15,970 bases of DNA from Methanobrevibacter sp. (GTDB taxonomy: Archaea; Methanobacteriota; Methanobacteria; Methanobacteriales; Methanobacteriaceae): contig JAGCBE010000185.1 of the NCBI GenBank assembly GCA_017652345.1, forward strand, positions 1-15,970, given 5' to 3'. The translations under genes and the position numbers were made by a program. Shown here piece after piece: positions 6,775 to 13,238 of the stretch. Numbering within the stretch: position 1 is the stretch's first letter; each line of letters starts with the position of its first letter. Under the pieces are notes generated by a model. The model saw only the letters and a program-made list of their open reading frames with translations, did not search any database and was not told where the DNA came from.

Positions 6775-7460
6775 GGTACTATATGGATATGAGAAATTTA
6801 ACAGACGAAGAGACCGAGATTTATGATTCCTGGTTGGAACATGAATCATATGATACTGGAGAATCACTTTTTAACTCAGAAAACAGGATGAAATTCTCAA
6901 ATGTAAAGATAGATAATTTTTCAATTAGAAAAGATAGTCAGCAATTTGAGTTTAGAGTTAAAGGAAAGCTTGATAGTTACGGTAAAGAATCCTTATACGA
7001 TCTTTTCAATAATCTGGCAAATCATATTTCTGATTTCAATAGGAACGATGAGATTGAAAAAATGAAAGATGCCCTCATTGGGATTTGTCATATTCATGGT
7101 TTATCAACTGATACAGATCCTATTAGAATCAGGGAAACTTGCAGAAGTTTTGTAAAGGGGTCTTTAGACAAAGTTCAGGAACAGTATGATTTTAGAAATT
7201 ATATGAGGGATCAATTCAATATATCTGCACACTGTTCTAAGGAAGAGTTTGCCGAAGAAATAAAGAAAAGGGTTGGGGAGTGTATTGACAGAGAAGAATA
7301 TGCCAAAGAACAAAAAGATAAAATATTCGAAGCAATAGATTCCTATCTTGGTATCTCAGATACTAATAGACTTCTTGGAATTCATAATGAGATAAAAAAT
7401 TTAAAAGAAAAAGCTGCTAAATATGACGAGCTTATGAGAATCGCACATCCCAATAAATAA
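6771..7460 (+). CDS. Helical phage protein of unknown function
   Basis: The start ATG at 6771 overlaps the upstream TGA as ATGA and has no strong ribosome site of its own. Translation is therefore probably coupled to the coiled-coil gene. ATGs at 6783 and 6789 are alternatives. The 229-residue product begins with MRNLTDEETEIYDSWLEH, a helical segment. A beta region with NFSIRKDSQQFEFRVKGKLD follows, and then a long helical half ending NLKEKAAKYDELMRIAHPNK. There is a Cys/His patch (ICHIHG) and SAHCSKEEFAEEIKKR. It is the last gene of the unit, 36 bases before the terminator stem. Function unknown. Confidence 0.86.
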   Translation: MRYYMDMRNLTDEETEIYDSWLEHESYDTGESLFNSENRMKFSNVKIDNFSIRKDSQQFEFRVKGKLDSYGKESLYDLFNNLANHISDFNRNDEIEKMKDALIGICHIHGLSTDTDPIRIRETCRSFVKGSLDKVQEQYDFRNYMRDQFNISAHCSKEEFAEEIKKRVGECIDREEYAKEQKDKIFEAIDSYLGISDTNRLLGIHNEIKNLKEKAAKYDELMRIAHPNK

Positions 7461-7495
7461 TTTAAAATTATGTACGATATACACAAATATCAAAC

Positions 7496-7526
7496 AAAAC
7501 CTCACACCAAGTTTGTGAGGTTTTTT
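7496..7526 (+). terminator. Rho-independent terminator
   Basis: AAAACCTCACA (7496-7506) pairs perfectly with TGTGAGGTTTT (7514-7524) across a seven-base loop, and the right arm merges into a run of six T. It closes the 4195-7460 unit. The next promoter begins 26 bases beyond the stem. Confidence 0.93.
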
Positions 7527-7549
7527 ACTTATAAATTTCTTGAAAACTC

Positions 7550-7578
7550 TTGACAAATCTATATAAATATGTTATACT
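7550..7578 (+). promoter_or_regulatory. Sigma-A promoter, cassette copy 2
   Basis: TTGACA (7550-7555), a 17-base spacer, an extended TGT and TATACT (7573-7578). Expected start of transcription near 7585. The core is almost identical to copies 1 and 4. Confidence 0.94.
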
Positions 7579-7609
7579 ATATACAGTAAATGAAACGGAG
7601 GTACAAAAA

Positions 7610-7909
7610 ATGAAAGCTATGGAGATTGAAAAAAGAGTACATGAAATCCTGAATGACAATCACATCATGGGCGAGGTTGAAGTTACTGAATGCCGTGATT
7701 GTTTCAGAATTAAAGTCCATATTTCCTGGGGAGACTGGAAGCACGATCACCTTAGACTTAGATGGAACATCCTGAATGAATTTAATATTGGACATTGGTT
7801 TGAGGAAACAACTGAAACTGACGGTAGTGATTGCTATTGTGCAACTCATACTTACGAAATAGAAAAAGAAGTTAAAGAACCGATGGTTCTGGAATTGCAG
7901 GAGGTTTGA
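7610..7909 (+). CDS. Small protein of an unnamed clostridial phage/mobile-element family
   Basis: ATG 7610 follows CGGAGG. The open frame upstream runs into the promoter and is not used. It encodes 99 residues. A helix (MEIEKRVHEILNDN) is followed by beta strands: VEVTECRDCFRIKVHISWGD, then WKHDHLRLRW. The distinctive C-terminal block is TETDGSDCYCATHTYEI. The GDWKHDH and DGSDCY...H blocks resemble an uncharacterised family I recall from clostridial phages and plasmids. No catalytic activity has been assigned to it to my knowledge. First gene behind promoter copy 2. Confidence 0.88.
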   Translation: MKAMEIEKRVHEILNDNHIMGEVEVTECRDCFRIKVHISWGDWKHDHLRLRWNILNEFNIGHWFEETTETDGSDCYCATHTYEIEKEVKEPMVLELQEV

Positions 7910-7911
7910 TT

Positions 7912-8184
7912 ATGTACGGTGCAAGAATTAGTGATTGTGATAATTGGTTTGAAATGTGGTTTCAGGATAAAAAGGCAATGCTTACCACAATGATTTCTAA
8001 CATGGCAGCAGACCTTAATGCCGGATATGATCTGTATGGAACTTCTATTACTAAACAGCAACAGATGATTGACGAATATAGAAAAGACTTTGAGGATCAG
8101 ATGGACAAGTTTAAGGAAATGGAAGATAAACAAGTAAACCGTTGGTGTTTCTACGATTTGAAAAAGAGGGGTGCTATTGAGTGA
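7912..8184 (+). CDS. Small helical protein of unknown function
   Basis: ATG 7912 is two bases after the previous stop, with AGGAGG at 7899-7904. An in-frame TTG at 7906 touches the ribosome site and is unlikely. It encodes 90 residues. After an aromatic N-terminus (YGARISDCDNWFEMWFQD) the rest is predicted helical by its residue pattern, with charged heptads (QQMIDEYRKDFEDQMDKFKE) suggesting a coiled coil. A W-C-F-Y patch lies near the end. The end overlaps the next gene as GTGA. Confidence 0.86.
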   Translation: MYGARISDCDNWFEMWFQDKKAMLTTMISNMAADLNAGYDLYGTSITKQQQMIDEYRKDFEDQMDKFKEMEDKQVNRWCFYDLKKRGAIE

Positions 8185-8390
8185 AAACAAAAACAAATGA
8201 TTATAGATATGAAGTTTCTGTTCATATGGAACCTACTTTATTTGATGGAATTCAGATGTTTTTCTGGATTGTTTATAAGTTAGATAAAAACGGAAATCGC
8301 AGTAATGCTGGTTTCGGATATGAAGGTGATCCTGAATCGGCTTTCAAGGCTGCAAAAACATATTTTCATGAAAATTATTTTATGAGATAA
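8181..8390 (+). CDS. Small alpha/beta protein of unknown function
   Basis: The GTG start at 8181 overlaps the upstream TGA, with GAGGGG (8166-8171) nine bases before it. The next in-frame ATG would remove the first beta strand. The product has 69 residues. Two strands (DYRYEVSVHMEP and FFWIVYKLDKNG) are followed by a Gly/Asn-rich turn and a helix, DPESAFKAAKTYFHENYF. This strand-strand-helix layout, with Ala and aromatic residues in the helix, also occurs in the products at 10157, 12934, 13222 and 14888. Function unknown. Confidence 0.8.
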   Translation: MKTKTNDYRYEVSVHMEPTLFDGIQMFFWIVYKLDKNGNRSNAGFGYEGDPESAFKAAKTYFHENYFMR

Positions 8391-8407
8391 TTTAGGAGGT
8401 TATTAAA

Positions 8408-8878
8408 ATGACTACTTACAATGACCTTAAACTCAAGGAACTCCGTGAAAAGTGTGATATCGATTTCGCACACTACACCTATAAAAAGGGTCAGTGCTCT
8501 TGCTGCTATGGTCCGAAAGACCTTGCTAAGAAACACTGGCGTAAAGGAATTGATATCACTGATGATCTCAGAGATTATAGTTATATTCTTTTCAAGAATG
8601 CCGATAACGGCAGCGGTCATGTTACTAAGAATGATAATCTTCACGATATTGAATTTATAAGTTGGCATCTTAATAGTGATCAGCTTGACAGAGTTTGTTA
8701 TGAACTATCCGTTCAATATGGTGATGGGTGGGTAGTTCTTGTTCCAAAGGATAACATGACCACAATTATCGTTATAAAAAGAACCAGTAGACATTTTGAT
8801 CATTACTTTAACTGCGATGGAGCACATGGTTTTAACGAGTTTTATGAAAATGGCGTTAGATTCAAAAAGGAGGGATGA
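8408..8878 (+). CDS. Small protein with CSCC motif, unnamed phage family
   Basis: ATG 8408 has the strong ribosome site TAGGAGG nine bases upstream. The 156-residue protein begins with a helix (TYNDLKLKELREKCDID) and then GQCSCCYGPKDLAKKHW, a compact Cys motif that I recall from uncharacterised clostridial phage proteins. The middle contains SYILFKNADNGSGHVTKND, and the end has beta segments such as GDGWVVLVPKDNMTTIIVIK. The Cys residues may bind metal, but only four are close together. No enzymatic motif recognised. In the middle of the 7610-10498 unit. Confidence 0.88.
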   Translation: MTTYNDLKLKELREKCDIDFAHYTYKKGQCSCCYGPKDLAKKHWRKGIDITDDLRDYSYILFKNADNGSGHVTKNDNLHDIEFISWHLNSDQLDRVCYELSVQYGDGWVVLVPKDNMTTIIVIKRTSRHFDHYFNCDGAHGFNEFYENGVRFKKEG

Positions 8879-8884
8879 TTATGA

Positions 8885-9097
8885 ATGGATAAACAAATAA
8901 CATATCTCCGATTATGGAAAGTATTTCTGAACCCATTTAATGAGATTGTGAATACTGTAGAATTAGACTATATAGATGATTCTATAATAATAAATAAACT
9001 TATAACCAACTATGACGATTGTTACAGTTATATTGTTGTAACTGCTATTTCAAAACAAACAGCAGAATATAAAGTTCGTAGACTTTTGTGGAGGTGA
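8885..9097 (+). CDS. Small beta-rich hypothetical protein
   Basis: ATG 8885 lies about ten bases behind AAGGAGGG. An ATG four bases earlier stops after three codons. It encodes 70 residues. The pattern suggests four or five strands (ITYLRLWKVFLN, ETVELDYIDDSIII-type) and a short basic helix at the end, EYKVRRLLWR. There are no Cys pairs and no known motif. It ends seven bases before the next gene. Confidence 0.78.
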   Translation: MDKQITYLRLWKVFLNPFNEIVNTVELDYIDDSIIINKLITNYDDCYSYIVVTAISKQTAEYKVRRLLWR

Positions 9098-9104
9098 TGA
9101 TGTT

Positions 9105-9320
9105 TTGGATAAATGCTCTTTTCCAGATGGATTGATAATTAGACCAGATGGGGAAAATGAATTAGATCCTTGTTTATATGAAACTAAAGAAGTCTTTACA
9201 AATTGCATTGTTGAAATTTTGAAATGTAAAAATTGTGGGAATATTTCCATATCCTGGAGAAAAACTGAGGGTACTGAAAAAGTTCCTGAAACAGATTGGG
9301 ATATTATTTTAGGAGGATAA
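9105..9320 (+). CDS. Small Cys-containing protein with TTG start
   Basis: The only start codon in frame near the ribosome site (TGGAGG, 9089-9094) is TTG at 9105. ATGs at 9097 and 9100 are out of this frame or stop after a few codons. The rare start may keep expression low. It encodes 71 residues with MDKCSFPDGLIIRPDGENEL, then five further Cys, including CKNCG near residue 40. The CSFPDGLI and CxNCG pattern resembles a small uncharacterised protein I recall from clostridial phages. Metal binding through the Cys residues is plausible. It stops just before the next ATG. Confidence 0.78.
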   Translation: MDKCSFPDGLIIRPDGENELDPCLYETKEVFTNCIVEILKCKNCGNISISWRKTEGTEKVPETDWDIILGG

Positions 9321-9321
9321 C

Positions 9322-9504
9322 ATGAAATATCATTGTGACCTATCTCCATTGGTAGGGGCTTATTGTCCCTATTGCACTAATGACGGACCCTTATGTGAAT
9401 TTGATAAATGTGACATAGAGGAAGCTTATGAATTAGGAAATGATGATAAGGTGAAGGAGATTCATGATAAATTGAGAGCGCTACAGGAGGAGGGATATAA
9501 ATGA
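9322..9504 (+). CDS. 60-residue Cys-rich mini-protein
   Basis: ATG 9322 follows AGGAGG. The N-terminal half is Cys-rich (YHCDLSPLVGAYCPYC, then GPLCEFDKCDIEEA), giving five Cys and one His within about 30 residues, enough for one zinc site. The rest is an acidic helix (ELGNDDKVKEIHDKLRALQE). The stop overlaps the next start as ATGA. No known family. The small size and Cys pattern would suit an adaptor or inhibitor of a host protein, but that is a guess. Confidence 0.82.
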   Translation: MKYHCDLSPLVGAYCPYCTNDGPLCEFDKCDIEEAYELGNDDKVKEIHDKLRALQEEGYK

Positions 9505-9773
9505 AAGTTATTGAATTGCCTGTCAATGAAAATGAATTATCGTATCCAGAAGAAATAAATAAGTTGGTTCAAAAACTTCAAAATAAAAATATCAAATTAA
9601 ATGTTGATAAAATCATATTAGAAAAATTATGGTATGTTTTTTCTGAAAAATATGATGCTACATTTTTAGTTGTGGATAATGACACGATTGATGAATTTAT
9701 CGAATGGGCAAAAGATATTGATTATGAATTCGCACAAAAATGTAATTACTATGGATATATTGAGGAGGAATAA
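9501..9773 (+). CDS. Small acidic hypothetical protein
   Basis: ATG 9501 overlaps the previous TGA, and CAGGAGG lies a little over ten bases upstream. It encodes 90 residues. Two helices (YPEEINKLVQKLQNKNIKL and NVDKIILEKLWYVFSEKY) are followed by a strand (ATFLVVDNDT) and a second helical part (IDEFIEWAKDIDYEFAQKC). It is strongly acidic at the C-terminus (GYIEEE). No motif recognised. A net-negative small phage protein of this sort can mimic DNA, but nothing here proves that. Confidence 0.82.
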   Translation: MKVIELPVNENELSYPEEINKLVQKLQNKNIKLNVDKIILEKLWYVFSEKYDATFLVVDNDTIDEFIEWAKDIDYEFAQKCNYYGYIEEE

Positions 9774-9776
9774 ATA

Positions 9777-10154
9777 ATGGAAAAAATTGAACCAAAGGAT
9801 ATGACTAAGAATGTATCCGTATTCAAAGATAATGCCTTTAGGGGCGGTTATCCATATAAGATTACAATTTATGATGAGGATGTAAGAAAATCAATTCTAA
9901 ATGGAATTAAATATTCCTATGAAATCACCGAGCTTGAAGAAATCCTTTATAGGCTGAATACATCCTTAGAAAATGGAGTAAATGTAATTTTTAAGGAACT
10001 TATTTCAAATAATTCAATCGCTGTTTTTGTTCTTGTTACACCAGACCGAAATTATGATATCTGCATTAGGATTGATCATGTAGAAGCACAAAAAACATCT
10101 GATGAAATTAGGATGGACGATATTCTTAAAATTGAAGAATTTGAGGAGGATTAA
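9777..10154 (+). CDS. Hypothetical acidic alpha/beta protein
   Basis: ATG 9777 is three bases after the previous stop, with TGAGGAGG about ten bases upstream. It has 125 residues. There is a beta-rich N-terminus (KNVSVFKDNAFRGGYPYKIT), a central helix (YEITELEEILYRLNTSLENG) and two strands (SIAVFVLVTPDRNYDICIRI). An acidic tail follows (DDILKIEEFEED). No family recognised, no Cys pairs, no membrane segment. Coupled closely to both neighbours. Confidence 0.83.
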   Translation: MEKIEPKDMTKNVSVFKDNAFRGGYPYKITIYDEDVRKSILNGIKYSYEITELEEILYRLNTSLENGVNVIFKELISNNSIAVFVLVTPDRNYDICIRIDHVEAQKTSDEIRMDDILKIEEFEED

Positions 10155-10156
10155 AA

Positions 10157-10498
10157 ATGGGAAGTTCCAGAGATTGTGAAATTGTTCTAAATGAATTAAA
10201 GGATTGGTTGAAACAGAATTCTATTCCAAACAAAGACGATTATATGTCAGTTCTTTATGAGAAAAATGCTTATGATAAGGTGCTTCAAAAATTATACAAA
10301 CTAATGAATGGTGAGGAATCTAAACTACATAGATTTAAGGTAGGACTTTGTTGCGGTGGTATCATGGAGGATCCAGACATTCATTATGAGAACATTCAAA
10401 TAATCGAAGCTGCTACTCCGGAAGAAGCTAAAGAACATTACGATGAGGTTAATAATTGTAATTATTATTACGGTGAAGTTTTAGGAAGGTTGGATTAA
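10157..10498 (+). CDS. Hypothetical protein, last gene of the second cassette
   Basis: ATG 10157 follows GAGGAGG. The product is 113 residues. An N-terminal helical part (GSSRDCEIVLNELKDWLKQN, then VLQKLYKLMNGEE) is joined to a C-terminal strand-helix unit: LHRFKVGLCCGGIMEDP, ENIQIIEAATPEEAKEHYDE, then NNCNYYYGEVLGRLD. The C-terminal unit, in which a strand is followed by A-x-x-P-E-E-A, is a common design in small phage proteins whose function is unknown. It ends seven bases before a hairpin that also touches the next promoter. Confidence 0.84.
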   Translation: MGSSRDCEIVLNELKDWLKQNSIPNKDDYMSVLYEKNAYDKVLQKLYKLMNGEESKLHRFKVGLCCGGIMEDPDIHYENIQIIEAATPEEAKEHYDEVNNCNYYYGEVLGRLD

Positions 10499-10505
10499 AG
10501 AACAG

Positions 10506-10550
10506 GAGTTTGTTAATTTAAAAACATTTTAACAAACTCTTGACTTTTTG
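10506..10550 (+). terminator. Hairpin terminator fused to the next promoter
   Basis: GAGTTTGTTAA (10506-10516) pairs perfectly over 11 bases with TTAACAAACTC (10529-10539), with a 12-base loop. The bases that follow are TTGACTTTTTG, so the T-rich tail of the terminator is also the -35 box and the start of the spacer of the next promoter. The stem is AT-rich and the T run is interrupted by GAC, so termination may be partial. Confidence 0.7.
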
Positions 10551-10568
10551 ATAAATATGTGTTATAAT
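10540..10568 (+). promoter_or_regulatory. Sigma-A promoter, cassette copy 3
   Basis: TTGACT (10540-10545), a 17-base spacer, an extended TGT and TATAAT (10563-10568). The -35 begins directly at the foot of the hairpin at 10506-10539. It has one mismatch to TTGACA, but its -10 matches the consensus better than the other copies do. Confidence 0.9.
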
Positions 10569-10605
10569 ATATTTGTAAGAATTATGGAAAGAAGTGACTA
10601 GTATT

Positions 10606-11076
10606 ATGAATCTTCTTAATAGGGAATTTGGTTATCTTAAAGTAGTTGGTAACTCATCTAGAAAGGGATATGTTGTTTGTAAATGTAATAAATGTGGCAA
10701 TTTTAAAGACATTAGGGCAACATCTTTAACTAAGAGAAAACAACCAACTATTTCATGTGGGTGTGTTCAAAAAGAGGTTGCTTCTGAAATTTGTTCTAAA
10801 TCATTACCTAAGAATTCAAAAGAGCAAGTTGAAACCAATAGAAAGTTTCAAACAAATTTCGGATCTATTCAATGTGAAATTCCTAAGAACAATACCAGCG
10901 GATGCAAGGGAGTAGCGTGGAATAAATATCACGAAAAATGGGAAGCATATTTACATCTTCACAGAAAAAAGATTCGTCTTGGTTATTTTACAGATCTTAA
11001 AGATGCTATTACTGCAAGAAGAGAAGCAGAGGAAAAATATTTTCAACCGCTTTTAGAAATGGCAGGAAAGGTTTAA
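10606..11076 (+). CDS. AP2-domain DNA-binding protein with N-terminal Cys cluster, no HNH
   Basis: ATG 10606 is chosen. The upstream GTG at 10594 is in frame but adds only four residues, and the ribosome site is weak for both (GGAAAGAAG). The 156-residue protein has an N-terminal beta/zinc region with Cys25, Cys27, Cys30, Cys51 and Cys53 (CKCNKCG, then SCGC). A linker follows, then an AP2 domain from about residue 96 to 146: NTSGCKGVAWNKYHEKWEAY, then IRLGYFTDLKDAITARREAE. AP2 domains of this kind bind DNA and are usually attached to HNH homing endonucleases in phages. No HNH motif is present, so it is more likely a transcription factor or a domesticated remnant. First gene behind promoter copy 3. 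Confidence 0.87.
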   Translation: MNLLNREFGYLKVVGNSSRKGYVVCKCNKCGNFKDIRATSLTKRKQPTISCGCVQKEVASEICSKSLPKNSKEQVETNRKFQTNFGSIQCEIPKNNTSGCKGVAWNKYHEKWEAYLHLHRKKIRLGYFTDLKDAITARREAEEKYFQPLLEMAGKV

Positions 11077-11079
11077 GAT

Positions 11080-11496
11080 ATGAATATAATTATAACTTTT
11101 GTAATTTCATTTATTATTGCATTTCCAATAGGATATCTATACGCACTTCATAAAATTAAAAAAGATGCTTTGTCAGAACAAAGTCTAGAACTTATGGATG
11201 CAGATATAATGCTTGAGATAAGTAAGGCAAATGAAGGTAATTTTAACTACACAGCAACGCAAAAAGATATCCTTAACAAAATTATCAAAAAAATAAACAA
11301 TTCTGCATTAAAAGGTTTTAATGGAATTAGGTTATCTAATGATTTATCATTTAATTATGAAATTGATAATAACTTTACGAAGAAACAAATTAAAGATTTC
11401 TTTCATGACAAAGGATATAAAATATATTTTAAATACGAATTTTCTGACCATTCCGATATAGAAAAAATAACATGGAATGAGGCTAAAAAGAAATGA
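11080..11496 (+). CDS. Small protein with N-terminal membrane anchor
   Basis: ATG 11080 follows AGGAAAGG. Residues 2-22 (NIIITFVISFIIAFPIGYLY) are a single hydrophobic helix with Lys after it and no signal-peptidase-like site, so a membrane anchor with the rest in the cytoplasm is likely. The remaining 115 residues contain helices (SEQSLELMDADIMLEISKAN) and a mixed alpha/beta end (GFNGIRLSNDLSFNYEI). The stop overlaps the next gene as ATGA. No known family. A small membrane protein beside host-interaction genes could act at the cell envelope, but no function is assigned. Confidence 0.84.
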   Translation: MNIIITFVISFIIAFPIGYLYALHKIKKDALSEQSLELMDADIMLEISKANEGNFNYTATQKDILNKIIKKINNSALKGFNGIRLSNDLSFNYEIDNNFTKKQIKDFFHDKGYKIYFKYEFSDHSDIEKITWNEAKKK

Positions 11497-11921
11497 TATT
11501 AAAAGAAGATAGACAACTGTATAGAGGAATCTTTTGGATAACAGATATTGATGATCTATATAATTCAAAATTATATTTTCAAATTCCATGTGATGAAAAT
11601 GGTGACATTAGTGATATAGATTTCACAATCTCAGATAAAATGTCATCAACTGGATCAAACAATTACAATCACAAAAGAGTTTGGAATTCATTATCACATA
11701 AAGAAACTAAAGGTAAGCCTTTTGACTATTATCCGAGAGGAAGAGTAGAAATATCGAATGGAATTGCAAAGGTTTATCATTCACCATATATTGATCAGAA
11801 TAAACTTAAATCTTGGGTAACGGACAGATTTAACCTAACATCAGCAAATGGAATTAAGAAAGTTAAAATGATCGCAGACGGTTCGAATCACTATCGTTGT
11901 TATTTGGACGAGAATTTTTAA
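11493..11921 (+). CDS. Hypothetical protein of an unnamed Firmicutes family
   Basis: ATG 11493 overlaps the previous TGA. It encodes 142 residues. Features are LYRGIFWITDIDDL, FQIPCDENGDISD, NNYNHKRVWNSLSHKETKGK and FDYYPRGRVEISNGIAKVY. I recall a widespread uncharacterised Firmicutes and phage family with the same order: LYRGIFW, FQIPCD, YNHKxxWNSL, YYPRGRVEI. It has no classical active-site signature, although the clustered His, Asp, Tyr and Arg would suit a nucleic-acid or nucleotide ligand. Its presence outside phages in memory suggests a moron gene. Function unknown. Confidence 0.86.
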   Translation: MILKEDRQLYRGIFWITDIDDLYNSKLYFQIPCDENGDISDIDFTISDKMSSTGSNNYNHKRVWNSLSHKETKGKPFDYYPRGRVEISNGIAKVYHSPYIDQNKLKSWVTDRFNLTSANGIKKVKMIADGSNHYRCYLDENF

Positions 11922-11951
11922 TACGACTATGTTTAAAGAGGAGAGTTTACT

Positions 11952-12323
11952 ATGAATGAAAATGTAATCAGTAAAGAAAAATTTAATATCTGGGTAGACA
12001 GAATTCTAGATAATTGCTACAAGGTTACTGGAATAACATTTAAAGATGTAGAAAACGTACATGGTTCCTTTTTAACTAAAGGGCTACTATCAAGTGAAGA
12101 ATTTTCTGACTTGTATGATGATCCTTATGAGAAATTTGGAAAATTTTTAATAGTCATGAAGAATCATGATAATCTCAGAATCATTAACATCATAAACGGT
12201 AAATCTGGCTATTCCAAAAGAAATGTTGGTGACTTTTTCGACGCTAAAATTGCCCTGGCAGTTGCTTGGGCAAGATATTGTAAAAATCCTATTCCAAGGG
12301 AAAACAATACTTTTAAAAACTAA
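11952..12323 (+). CDS. Short tandem paralogue with FDAKIALAVAWARYC motif
   Basis: ATG 11952 follows AGAGGAG. The 123-residue protein starts with a helical part (SKEKFNIWVDRILDNCYKVT) and ends with NIINGKSGYSKRNVGDFFD and AKIALAVAWARYCKNPIP. The next gene encodes the same C-terminal block and a similar N-terminus (KIKFDMWVSRMIDDC), so the two arose by tandem duplication. Motifs of the form FD-x-K-x-x-x-A-x-A-x-A-R-Y are known to me from short phage proteins without assigned function. The cluster of small hydrophobic and Arg residues suggests a protein-binding helix. Confidence 0.85.
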   Translation: MNENVISKEKFNIWVDRILDNCYKVTGITFKDVENVHGSFLTKGLLSSEEFSDLYDDPYEKFGKFLIVMKNHDNLRIINIINGKSGYSKRNVGDFFDAKIALAVAWARYCKNPIPRENNTFKN

Positions 12324-12336
12324 GGAGGAAATAAAA

Positions 12337-12915
12337 ATGTCTATTACAAAGGAAGTTTCTAAAATTAAATTTGATATGTGGGTATCTAGAATGATAGATG
12401 ATTGTATACGGAATACAGGTATTCATGACCGTGTAATTAAAGACCTTGCATCTTTTCCAGATGTTAATTATGAAAAAAGACTGCTCTGGGATATGCGCGT
12501 TATGTATACGAATAAAGGGCATAGTGGAAATGTATTGATACACCATCAATTTATGGTTTATATCTCTGAAGATGAAAATTACCTTAGACTTACAAATATT
12601 GTAAACGGTAAATCTGGATATTCTAAGAAGAATACATTTGATAAATTTGATGCAAAAATTGCTTTGGCGGTAGCATGGGCAAGATATTGCAAAAATACAA
12701 TCCCGAAACTCAAAACATATCTTACAAAAGAACAATTCCTTGATCTTGAAAATGGAAATATTTTTTATAGTAAGAACGGACAGAAGTTTATTGCTATTGG
12801 AATTGAACCTCAAACAAAAGATATGATGGTTGTATACCGTGAAAAGGATAAGAACCTTAAAGAAATTGTAACCATTCCCTATATCAAAGAAACATACAGT
12901 TTTGAGAAAATTTAA
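12337..12915 (+). CDS. Longer tandem paralogue with an added C-terminal domain
   Basis: ATG 12337 follows AAGGAGG. The open frame before it overlaps the previous gene and is not used. It encodes 192 residues. Residues about 1-125 match the upstream paralogue, including NIVNGKSGYSKKNTFDKFDA and KIALAVAWARYCKNTIP. The remaining 67 residues are absent from the shorter copy: LTKEQFLDLENGNIFYSKNG, QKFIAIGIEPQTKDMMVVYR, then a basic segment. This tail looks like a small beta-rich domain. The pair could form a heteromer. At DNA level the motif region remains clearly similar, with mostly third-position differences. Confidence 0.87.
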   Translation: MSITKEVSKIKFDMWVSRMIDDCIRNTGIHDRVIKDLASFPDVNYEKRLLWDMRVMYTNKGHSGNVLIHHQFMVYISEDENYLRLTNIVNGKSGYSKKNTFDKFDAKIALAVAWARYCKNTIPKLKTYLTKEQFLDLENGNIFYSKNGQKFIAIGIEPQTKDMMVVYREKDKNLKEIVTIPYIKETYSFEKI

Positions 12916-12933
12916 ATAGGAGGTAGCCTAAAA

Positions 12934-13101
12934 ATGGATGCTAAGTATCGCGTAGTCTTTGGAGAAGGTGTAGAAACCTTTACAGATTTTGATGAAGCAA
13001 AAAAGTTTGCAGAACAAACTAATGATCAAAATACTGTTATTTATTTACAGGTTGGCACTATGTGTGGTATGGTTTGGAAAAAGGAAAACAAAAATGAATA
13101 A
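12934..13101 (+). CDS. 55-residue strand-strand-helix mini-protein
   Basis: ATG 12934 has an excellent ribosome site, AGGAGGT (12918-12924), nine bases upstream. The product reads MDAKYRVVFGEGVETFTDFD, then EAKKFAEQTND, a strand NTVIYLQV and a basic end. Two strands plus the helix motif F-D-E-A-K-K-F-A make a compact little fold. The same helix motif appears in the products at 13222 and 14888. It follows the longer paralogue by 18 bases. Function unknown. Confidence 0.8.
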   Translation: MDAKYRVVFGEGVETFTDFDEAKKFAEQTNDQNTVIYLQVGTMCGMVWKKENKNE

Positions 13102-13112
13102 AGTTGATTGTA

Positions 13113-13238
13113 ATGTCCTTCAATGTAAATATAATGCAAACATACTTTGATACTTATAAGATTGAAATTAGCGGAAATGGATTCTATATGACAATTCGGA
13201 CTATTGTAAAGGAGGATGACAATGGGAACAGAGCATGA
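13113..13238 (+). CDS. Possible 41-residue ORF between two genes
   Basis: From ATG 13113 the frame encodes MSFNVNIMQTYFDTYKIEIS, then GNGFYMTIRTIVKEDDNGNR and A. The middle reads like a real beta hairpin (YKIEISGNGFYMTIRTIV). There is no clear ribosome site, and the end overlaps the next gene by 17 bases. A second tiny frame at 13094-13150 (MNKVDCNVLQCKYNA...) overlaps it. The two could be halves of a frameshifted gene. Low confidence, noted because the protein pattern is not random. Confidence 0.4.
   Translation: MSFNVNIMQTYFDTYKIEISGNGFYMTIRTIVKEDDNGNRA

Noticed and set aside
10584..10601. Possible leader peptide MERSD before the AP2 gene
   Set aside because: Only five codons, no repeated regulatory codons and no attenuator-like hairpins after it.
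11919..11928. TAATACGACT, the first ten bases of the T7 RNA polymerase promoter
   Set aside because: The following bases are ATGTTTAAAG instead of CACTATAGGG, and no T7-type polymerase gene is visible. It lies between a stop codon and a normal ribosome site, so chance is the best explanation.
12223..12336. Longer N-terminus for the second paralogue
   Set aside because: It overlaps the first paralogue out of frame, and ATG 12337 has AAGGAGG and aligns with the start of the shorter copy.
12313..12813. Minus-strand frame of 166 codons
   Set aside because: It is the reverse of the longer paralogue, whose protein has a clear duplicate. The minus frame has no ribosome site and an unlikely Cys/Phe/Ile-rich product.
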